Part shown: in pieces, positions 1 to 10,200 of the stretch
How the letters are laid out: the number at the start of each line of letters is the position of its first letter
Numbering within the stretch: the first letter of the stretch is position 1
Source of the DNA: Kiritimatiellia bacterium
GTDB taxonomy: Bacteria > Verrucomicrobiota > Kiritimatiellia > RFP12 > UBA1067
Direction: 5' to 3'
NCBI GenBank assembly: GCA_017563185.1
Contig: JAFXIL010000147.1
Span: 1 to 37,014 of the forward strand
Length of the DNA stretch: 37,014 bases
The notes under the pieces: model-generated
Database searches by the model: none
Told to the model about the DNA's origin: nothing
Seen by the model: only the letters and a program-made list of their open reading frames with translations
Position numbers and translations under genes: made by a program

Positions 1-1
1 C

Positions 2-1258
2 GCCGCGCACGTCCCCGCCGAGGCCCGCCCGGAGGCCCGCCGCAGGGCCGCATTGCAGATATGCAGGGACGCGCTCGCGCGGCGCCTCTCCCGCGCCTCG
101 GAGGAGGCCCTCGCGCCGGCGGCGCCCACGGACGAGTCCGTGCGGGACGCGTTCGGCGACCTGGAGCGCTCCGTCGCGTCGGACGGCTGGGAGGGCGTGT
201 TCCCATTCGGCGCGGCCGCCAGGACCGCCGACGGCCGCACCGTCGCCGATCCCCTGCGCGCGCACCTCGACGGCGCGGACCTGGCCGCGTTCCGCTCCGC
301 CGCGCTGACGGACATCAAGTCCGCCCGCTCCCGCGCCCTCCACGAGGCCGACGCCCGCAGGCGAGAGGCCCGGGAGAAGACCGTCCGCGCGAGCGTGGAG
401 AAGGAGCTCTCCTTCCGCGATCTGCCGCCGGAGAGGTGGGCCGACGCCTACGAGGCGCTGGGCCGCGACGAGGCGCTGAAAAGGACCGACCCGGCGCGCG
501 CCATGCGCTGCCTTGACGCCGCGCGCGAGATGCGCGAGGCCGAGAGGAGGGCCGGCGAGAGGAAGACCGCAGGGGAGAAGGCTGCCGCGCGGGCGGCCGG
601 GGCCAGCGCGGCGGAGGTGAAGTCCAACGAGGAGAACCTTGCGCGCTCGCTTGCGATGCTCGACCTCCTGAAGATGGAGGGATCGCTTTCGCAGGACGAC
701 GCGAACGAGGCGCAGGCCGCCATCTGGCGGAGGTTCCGCGCGCTTTCGCTCGGCGGGCAGCTCTCCCCTTCCTTCATGCGTAGCTTCGTGACGCGCATTT
801 CCGGACAGCTCTCCGACCAGGAGGCGAACGCCATGCGCAGATTCTACCAGGCGTTCGGCTATCAGGGCGAGCTGTCGGCGCAGGGCGAGGTCACTGCGGC
901 GGAGAGGAAGTCGAACGCCGGCACGGACTACTACGCCCCGCGCGAGGCCGGCGACCGGCATTCCGACAACTACTTCAGAATCCCCGCCGACGAACTGTTC
1001 AGGTACGGCGACAGCCTTCTGCGCACACTGCGCGCACTGGGCCCGGACATGAACCGCGAGGGCGTCGTGGAAAAGGAAATAGCCCGCATGAAGAAGGATT
1101 GGCGCAAGGGCCAGTTCGACAAAAACCGGGAAGCGTCCGTCCGCAGCGTGATGGACATGCAGCGCGAGGCGCGTACGCGGTGGAATATGGCACAGCCTGC
1201 CAAACGGAGCGGAGAAGATGACGGAAGAAGAGAAGACGACGGCAACCCTGCCAAGTGA
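2..1258 (+). CDS. Probable phage internal virion protein, 5' partial
   Basis: The reading frame is open to the left edge, so the gene starts outside the window. A TTG at 53 could start it, but the sequence before it has the same Ala/Arg-rich character as the rest. About 418 residues are visible. They are mostly charged and helical with coiled-coil-like stretches (about residues 95-200), and there is no signal peptide or membrane segment. I recognise no catalytic motif. The last 41 bases overlap the start of the giant polyvalent-protein gene, so the two are probably translated together. In podovirus-like phages, genes just before such giant proteins often encode internal core or DNA-ejection proteins. 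The assignment rests on that position and on composition, not on a recognised domain. Confidence 0.5.
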   Translation, partial: AAHVPAEARPEARRRAALQICRDALARRLSRASEEALAPAAPTDESVRDAFGDLERSVASDGWEGVFPFGAAARTADGRTVADPLRAHLDGADLAAFRSAALTDIKSARSRALHEADARRREAREKTVRASVEKELSFRDLPPERWADAYEALGRDEALKRTDPARAMRCLDAAREMREAERRAGERKTAGEKAAARAAGASAAEVKSNEENLARSLAMLDLLKMEGSLSQDDANEAQAAIWRRFRALSLGGQLSPSFMRSFVTRISGQLSDQEANAMRRFYQAFGYQGELSAQGEVTAAERKSNAGTDYYAPREAGDRHSDNYFRIPADELFRYGDSLLRTLRALGPDMNREGVVEKEIARMKKDWRKGQFDKNREASVRSVMDMQREARTRWNMAQPAKRSGEDDGRREDDGNPAK

Positions 1259-4200
1259 CGTGACGGGATTCCTCGGAATGGGGCAAGAGCGGACGGGCGG
1301 CTACGATACGCTTGTCCGCCAGCCGTCGTTCGCCGGCGGCACGGACGAGTTCACCGACCAGACGAAGAAGGAGCGCCGCGCGCGCTTCAAGGCCAGCGCC
1401 GACATGCTCTTCTCCACGGACGTCTCGAAGCTCGACGATGCGGGCGCGTCCGCCCTCTACCAGAGCGTCACGGAGGGCCTGTTCGGCCTTCCGGACGAGG
1501 ACGGCTCCGTCGCGTTTGGCAAGCGCGCGTCGAAGGATCCCCGCGCGAACATCGACATGCTGCGGAAGTTCGTCAAGGGCGACTACACGCTGATCGAGGA
1601 CCCGGAGTACACCAAGTGGCGTCAGATGGACGACGAGGCCAAGTTCAAGTACGCGCTTGAAAACGAGACGACCAGGAACAGCCTCAGATCGACCTTCAAG
1701 GGCGAGCGCGGCCCGTCCGTGCCGGAACTCCTCACGCACGCGCTGACGCCCGCGCCCATGAAGTTCGGTGCGCTCCGCACGGAGGCGGAGCGCGAAACCC
1801 AGCGCAAGATGCGGTACGAGGATCTGACGGACGAGGAGAAGGCGGCGTACCGTGCAGACGTGATCGGCGACTACGAGGAAAAACTCTCCCGACGCCAGAC
1901 GCTCGCGACCTTCTTCCAGTTCGCCCACGGCCTGAGCGACCGCGCGGGCTACCTGCTGGCCAAGTCGTTCGCCGACGGAACGCCGGACGCGGCGAACATC
2001 GAAGGACTCCCGGAGGACGAACGCGACCGCGTGTACGCCGCCTTCTCGCTGATGCGCGGCGACCAGAAGAAGGGACGGATCCTCGGCATCCAGACCGACT
2101 TCACGGACGACACCGTGGCAAACCGCCTCCAGCTCGGGCTTTACGGATTCCAGCAGTCTGTCGTCGGACTCGTCACGGACACGGGCGAAATGGCACGGGA
2201 TTTCGGCACGTGGGGGCTTGCAAAAGCGGGTATCGACATTTCGCGCCTCACTGCTGCGGACATCGCCATGTTCAGGTATTCCCATGCCATCATGGACGAG
2301 GCCGAGCGCAAGGAGTTCTTCAAGGGATGGGACGCGAACGTCCGCGCCGAACAGGCGATGAAGCAGAGCCTTCCGGAGGCGGACGGCGTTTTCGGCGAGG
2401 CGTTCCAGGGGCTCGCGGAGAACCTGCACTGGTTCATTCCCTACTCGATGATCGGCAAGGGCGGCAGGATGGTGACGGCCGCGCGCGGCTTCAAGGAGGG
2501 TGAGAACGCGCTGAAGGGATGGAAGAAGGTCTTTCAGCCGCTGAAGGATCTGAAGGTCACGCTTACGCCAATGCGACTCGGCGGCGACCTGAAGGGGCAG
2601 AAAGCCGTTGCCGAAACGTCCAAGGCCATTGCTGAAGCCAATGTCGCAGCAACAAAGGCCGCATACATGTTAGACATCAACGGCGTGAAGAAGCTCGGCG
2701 AATACGGTTCTTCGATCGTGGCTCGGCAGATTGCCGCCGTTGAAAGCTTCACCCAGAGACTAAGAAGCATAGACGCCGATCTGAAGGCCGCCAAGTGGTG
2801 GAAGGACGCCGCCGGCACGGCCATGTGGGCCGCTGGAGAGGCGTCGGCGTTCAGCGCGTTCGCGTCGGAGTACGTGGCAAACGCGGACGCGGCGGGAATC
2901 AGCCGCGAGGAATCCGTCTTGACGGCTGCCGCGATCGGACTCATCAACGCGAAGATCGAACAGCTCTACGTGCCCGGCCTCGAATCGTCGCTCACGCCCG
3001 CGCAGATCAAGTCGCTCACGTTCGCGGCGATGGCGCAGGCGGTCAAGACCGACGGCGCGGCGGGCTTCAGAAAGTGGCTCGCGAACCGCGTCTCGAAAGG
3101 CGTCACCGAGGGCGTGAAGGTCACGCTCACCGAGGGCGCGGTCGAAGAACCGCTCCAGCAGATGGCGGCCGAGCACGGCAAGGCGTTCGACAAGCTCTGC
3201 GGAGAGCTGCGGGCGAACGGACAGGCCACGCTGGCAAACGAGGCCAAGGCGCTCTGGGACAGCTTTGCGGCGACGCTTCCGAACGACTACGCAACCTTCA
3301 TCGACACGTCGGCCGACATGGTGCCGTCGTCGCTCGGATTCGGCGTGACGACCGTCGGAAACATGACGCGCCGCCAGCACATCCACAACGCCATGACGCG
3401 CCACGCGAACCGTCGCGCCGGATCGACTTCGACGATGATGCCGGCCCAGACGATGCAGGAACTTCAGGGCGCGACCGACTACGACGCCGGACTCGTTGAC
3501 GTGATCCAGCAGGCCGTGAACGTCCGCGCAGCCGTCGAGAAGCACTGGCAGGGCGAAGAGGACGGCGGCGAGGCCAGGAACCCGCACCGCTTCGAGGAGG
3601 CGATCACGGCTGCCCGCCGCGCCTGGCGCAATCCGAAGACCGGCGACGTCGTGCAGGAAGTCGCGGACGCCGCCGGCGTGGACGTGAAGACCGCCGAAGT
3701 GCTGGCGCAGTACCTCCAGACCGAGGCCGAGGCGGCCGCCTTCTCGCCACAGGCGCGCGCGTGGACGTCCTTGAACATGTCGCTCGCGGACATCGACGAG
3801 GCGACGATCAAGACCGTCCTTCCGGGCTACGTCGAGGGCAGCTTCGCGTCCGATCCGGAAAACGGCATCTACTCCGGACGCGTCAGGATGGACGACGGCA
3901 CGGAAAAGACGATCGCCTACCGCGTGGGCGACCTCTCCGCCGAACTCGTGGCCGAGGCGCAGAACATGGCCAAGGCGGACAGCCGCTTCGGCAAGTCGTT
4001 CGACGCCCGCCACGCGGAGCTGGGCGACGGCGTGACGTGGGCGTCGCTCTCAGACGCGCAGCGGTACGCCGAGGCCATGCGCTCACAGACAAGCGTGAAC
4101 GGCTTCTCAACCGGCAAGAGCGGCGTGTTCGAGCTTACAGACTCCAAGGGCGAGAAGGTGCGCGTCAACGCCGACGACATCATCTATCTCGCGAACGGAC

Positions 4201-7200
4201 GGATCGGCGACATCGGCTACGGCCCGGCGGCGACGCAGGGAACCGTCCGCCATGAAACCTTCCACTCGCTCTGGCGTTTTGTCCGTGGAACGCTGGCCGA
4301 CGCGGACGTGCAGCAACTCGCAAAGACGCTCGGCATCGACGTCACGAAGGACGGCTGGGAAGTCGCGCTCGACGAGCGCATGGCGCATGAAATGGAACGC
4401 TACGCGAGCGGACACTACGTTTCCCACGCAGTTTCCTCCCGCTTCGACAAGATGCTCGACTCCTGGGCGGGGAAGATCATCAACTTCTTCGGGCAGTTCG
4501 GCCCGTCCGACGAGGTGACGGATCCCAAGACCGGCAAGCCGTACCAGCTGAAGGGACTCTACGACAGCATTCTGCGCGGCGAGCTGGGAAGCGGCGCCCT
4601 GGGCGTGGAGCTTCGCAAGGTGCCGGCACAGCCCGCGCCGGATGGGGTTCGGGGCGAAGCCCCGTCCGTTGTCAAGTCCGCCATGCCCGTCGAGGTGACC
4701 GACGCCGACCGCGCCGCGCAGGAAGCCGAAATGCGGGCCGAGGCCAAAGAGGAAAAACCGTCGCCCGCTCCTACGAGTCCTGCTCCTACCGTCACTCCCG
4801 CGCCGACGGCGGCACCCGTACAGGCCGCGACCGCCGAGCATCCTGCCGACGCCGCCACGCCGAACCAGCGGTACTACAAGGTGGGACTTCCCAACAGCCC
4901 GGTGAAGCTCGTCGGACGGCTGGAGGTGCGCGACGCGTCAACGGACGTTATCACTTCAACGGACGCCGAGTACCACGACCGGGGCAACCAGAACCGAGAC
5001 GACAAGAGCGAGGAGAGCCGCGCGCTCGTCGAGAAGATCGGCGCGAATCCCGACCCGCTCCAGATCGGGACGGTGCAGCCCATCGCGTCGAACGGCATCA
5101 TCTGGATGCTTCCGAACGGCGACGTCATCATCGGCAACCACCGCGTGAACGGCGTCCGGAGGGCTTACGAGAAAGGAACGGCGGGCGACCTCGAGAAGTT
5201 CGTGCGCGAGGACGCGGCGAAGCGCGGCATAGAAATCGGCGCGGACGTGAAGAAGCCGCTGATGGTGTTCGTCCTGGAGCGCATCGAGTCGCCCGACGGC
5301 AAGGCGGACGTCCACGAGGTCGTGCGGCTCGCGAACGAGTCGCAGAACCGAGGCTTCAACATCCGCGAACAGGCGGGCAACGACGCGAAAATCCTGGCCG
5401 ACAACAACCTTCTGCCGCGCATGGAGTTCCGCGCCGACGGGCGGATCGACGAGACGAAGAGCGGCGACGCGATCGGGAAGTTCCGCCAGGAGAGCGGAGC
5501 GCAGGGACTTATCGCCGAAGACGGCTCGCTCACCGAAGAGGGGCAGACGCGCATCCAGAACGCCGCGCTCGCGGTGCTGCTGGGCGGCGAGGGGAACAAC
5601 GCCCTTCTCCAGAAGATCATGTCGAACGCCGGACGGCTCGACATGCAGAGCGAGCTACGCGCGCTAATGAAGATGACTCCGGAGCTGATGGCGCTTGGCG
5701 TTGCGAAGCCGGGCTACGACCTTCGCGCTCCGCTCGCGGAGGCCTTGCAGCTCTTCACGGAATGGCGCGACAAGGACGAGACCGCCCGCGTGGAGAAAGG
5801 CAAGACGCGCCACGACTGGCGGGAGACGAAGGACGGGCGCCGCGTACGCGGCCTCTCGTGGGAGGCCTATCTTTCGCAGGGCGACATGTTCCGCGCGCCG
5901 TCGGACGAGGCGAAGATACTGGGCGACCTGTTCGCAAAGGCGGAATCCCTGCGCTCGTTCGACCGCGAGGACGTGGAGAGCGCAGCTGGAAAGAAGCGCG
6001 TCATAGACCTCATTTCCGACTACCTGGCGGACTACATCGCGAACGCCCGCGCCGTCAACACCGAGACGGATGACATGTACGGAGGATCGCCGGCGAGCCG
6101 CGCCGACGTGCTGGCCGCGCAGCGCGCGACCGGCGGCGCTGACGGCGGCGCAAGGTTCTCGATCGACACGGAGGAGGCGCAGAGGCAGTACGACGAAGTG
6201 GTCGCCCGCTACACGAACGAGGACGGCACGAAGAAGCGCGGATGGATGAAGGCGCCGAACGGAAAGCCTACGCGCCTCACCGAGCGCCAGTGGGTGCTGG
6301 TGCGCACTCCCGCGTTCAAGGCGTGGTTCGGCGACTGGGAGAAGGCCTATTACACGAAGGGTTGGAGGAATCTGCGAAACGTGGAGGATATATTGGCTTT
6401 GCCCTTGACCGATATATCTGCGTATGCGCCCCTACAGGATAAAGAGGCGGTCAAGTCGGCATTTCAAAGTTTTGGACTCGTGCGGAATGCGACCGATGGG
6501 ATGGAAGTACGGTTTCCGGCCAAGGCCGCAGGGCGTTTTGTATTCGTCCGACGTTATGCGTCGGCATTCAAGGAACTCTTCAAGACTTCGCTTCGCGCCT
6601 GGAGCGAGGACGAGACAAGGTTCGAGGGACACAAGGAACATAGGAACATCGAGGATTACCACCACTACGTCAATCGGTTCAAAACACCAGACGGCGAGTA
6701 TTTCGTGCGTTTCACCGTCCGCTCGGGGAGGGAAAGCGCGGCAGAGGGGAAACACCTTATCCATGCGGCAAACGTGTCCGCCGTTGAGATATACAAAAAC
6801 GAGGCGGCGCAGACGGAATACTTAGACCGAAGCGCGACCTCGCTTGACGACGGCAAGAAGCCGAACATCGACCGTAAGATAGCATATTTTCTTTCGGGCG
6901 TCAATCCTGGAAATGAAAATTCTTCAAAAGTCGTGGACGAGAACGGCGAGCCGCTGGTAGTGTATCGCGGTTCGGAGCACGATCCGCTGGCACAGGAGCC
7001 GGACGACGGCGTCATCAAGCCGGAGGCGTACTTCACGGCCGATCCGAAATACGCGGGGCGCTACGGGAAAGTCCGGGCGTACTACCTGAACATCCGCAAC
7101 CCGTTCGACGTCCGCCGTCCGGAATGCCTTGCCGACCTGAAGAAGATATATCCCGACCATGAGTTTCAGCGCGGCAAGTCCGGCGCGCTCGACTGGGCCG

Positions 7201-10200
7201 AGGCCGCGACGGTGGATGGGGAGTTCCTGCGCGACAACTTCGGCGACAAGTACGACGGCGTCATCTACGACGAGGGCGGCGATCCCGGCGAGAGCGGCGT
7301 GTCCTATCGCGGCATCAGCTACGTGCCACTCGATGGCGGCGTACAGGTCAAGTCCGCCACGGACAACACTGGCGCCTTTAGCGAAAATCCCGACATCCGC
7401 TTCTCCATCGCCTCGCTTCTCGACGAGGAACGGCAGCGGCTGGAGGCGGACGGCGGCGCAAGGTTCTTGATCGACACGGAGGAGGCGCAGAGACAGTACG
7501 ATGCTGTCGTCGCCCGCTACACGAACGCCGACGGCACGAAGAAGCGCGGATGGATGAAGGCGCCGAACGGAAAGCCTACGCGCCTCACCGAGCGCCAGTG
7601 GGTGCTGGTGCGCACCCCCGCGTTCAAGGCGTGGTTCGGCGACTGGGAGTCCGATGCTGAACTTGCGCCATCGGACATGGCGGGCGCGAAGTCTTCGTTC
7701 AGAGCGTTGATGTCGCAAAACGCGGAAATAAGGACGGCGGACGGCGCGACTCTCCGGTTTGTTTCGCAGTCTGCCAAGGCGTACAGCAAGGAGGCCGAAC
7801 ACGAGTCGTCCAGCAAGGCCGCGCACTGGGTGGCCTTGGCAAACATCGAAGGCCTTGTTGCGCGATCCCGTTTCATGTTCGAGGAAAAGCCGCGCAACGG
7901 TTCGCCGGACATCGAGGCCTACGTGAAGTACGGAACTGTGTTTACGTTCGGCGGCGAAAAATATCTGGCGAAGATCACGAGCAAGAGATACGCCGGGCGC
8001 GATGCGCAGAACTTCTACAGCGTCGAAAGCGTGAGCGTGGAAAAAATAGACGCTCGCGGAATACATGAAGCCATCGCAAAAGGACAGCCTCTCGACGCGA
8101 GCGACGTAGATAGAATATCAAATATCCTCTCCGCCGGCAATGGGGAAAATGCGATTTCTTCCAAGGTCGTCGACGAGAACGGCGAGCCGCTGGTCGTTGC
8201 GCACAGTACGGATGCATCGTTCACGATTTTTCGCGACATGCAGAAGACCGATGCCGGATGGTTGGGCGCGGGGTTTTACTTCTTTGGCGACAGGTCTCTG
8301 GATGGACAGTACGGCGACAACGTGATGGAGTGTTTCCTAAACGTCCGCAATCCGTACTACCTTTCGCCGTCTGAACATGTCGAACTTGCCGGAGCGGACA
8401 GTGCCGCGCACTCCCGCGAGTTTTCCGAAAATCTGCGTGCCGATGGGTACGACGGCGTGTACTTCAACGGCGACGGAAATTCGGAATACGCCGTATTCTC
8501 CCCCTCGCAGATCAAGTCGGCGACCGACAACACCGGCGCGTTCAGCGCGAACCCCGACATCCGCTACTCGCTTGCGCCGAATCCGAACCTCAAAGCGGAC
8601 ATCGCGGCGGCGCTTCGGAAAAACACGGGCGGAGACGACACGACCGTGCAGATGAAAAGGCACGACGAAATCGTGTTTTCCGACAATCTCCCGTTCTTCG
8701 AGTTTCTGGGGCTGCCGAACGTCAAGGTGGTTACGGACGTAGTGAAGATCCGAAAGTTCAACATCAAGCACCATCTTTCCGAAGACCAGATCGCCGAACT
8801 GCCTTATCGGTACAATGCTCCTGTCGCGGTCATGAGGGACGGCACGGACGGATATGTTCTCTTGACGGAACTCATGGCCAAGGATGACCATGACAACGAC
8901 AAGCCCGTGATGGTGTACCTCCGCAGGAAGGGAAGACCGAGCGGAGAGGTGATATTCATCGCCACGGCCTTTGCAAAGAACGCAGAGGACGAGGCGGAAT
9001 ACTATGGGCCGCTGATGAAGTCCGGTCTTCTGTTCGCCGATGAAAACAAAATCGCCGGACTTGCGCTCGGGGAAGAGACAGAGTCGATCTTACGCACCCA
9101 AGCATCCGGCGATCATGTGCTGACCTCCAGCGATTACTCGTGGTGGTCAACGCGGATTAGTATAGCACAATCTTCCGCCGACCGCAATGGTCTTTCAACG
9201 CCGGCGCAACTTTTGGCAGCAGTTGCGAAGGGATCGGCAAAGCGTAAGGAGGAGCAACAAAAGTCGCAAGGAGAGGGCCGTTACAGTACCGCCGCGCCGC
9301 GCTCCGCCCTCGTCTATCCGCAGCTTCGCGGCATGTCGGACGACGAGCTGCTGTCCGCCGCCATCGCCGCCCGGATCGCGCTCGGCAAGTCCGACAAGGT
9401 GAGCGACAGATCCGTCAAGGTGACGACGGTGCAGAAGCTGATGCGCCGCCTGCACCCAGACTGGGACACCACGAAGATCGGCGTCGAGTCCCAGCGCGTC
9501 ATGTCTGGGGCGCAGAAGTTCGCCAGGCGCATCCGCGAGGACATAGACCGGGGCGTGAGCGATTCCCTCGTCCTCGAGCACCTGCCTTCCACGATGCGCG
9601 AGCAGTTCGGGAGCGAGATGCGGCAGGAGGCCCGCGAGGGCGCGCGCATGGGCGCGTTCGGCGTCCGCGCCAACGCCGCGCTGGAGGAGCGCCAGGCGCG
9701 GCTCGTCGAGGACGCCGTGCGCGTCCAGACCGGCCTTGACGCGGGCGCGATCGAGAACGCCTTCGGCATCAACCTCTCCGAGACGATCATGCACCTCGAC
9801 GACAACCCGCTCACGGAAAAGGAAAAGCCGCAGGGCGCGACCGGCACGGGCGAAGGGGAAAGTGAAGATGGCCAAGCTGAGCTTGGCCAAGAGGAAGCCC
9901 CTTCCGAAATCGACGCCAAGGTGAAGGCCGTCGTGGACGACATCGTGTCCGCCGCCGGCCAACAGGCGGGATCGGACGAGCAGAACCGCAAGAACCGCAA
10001 GGCCGCCGCCGGGCGCGACGCCGAGAACGAGGCCGCCATGGGCGATGGCGAAGAAAACGGAGATGAAGGTTCCGTGCCCGCCGATACATCGGCGGGAGGG
10101 GACGGCGACGCCCTTGCCGCCGCCGTGGCCAAGGAGGCCTTGAACCTGGAGAACCCGCGCCACCTTGCCCGCTTTGTCGCCGAGCTTGCGCGCCGCCAGT

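Noticed and set aside
999..2429. Open frame of 476 codons on the minus strand near the left end
   Set aside because: Overlaps two phage genes in full and shows no domain, promoter or ribosome site.
6141..7649. Direct repeats as a CRISPR array or insertion-sequence ends
   Set aside because: Only two 201-bp copies, both in frame within one coding sequence, with no terminal inverted repeats or spacers.
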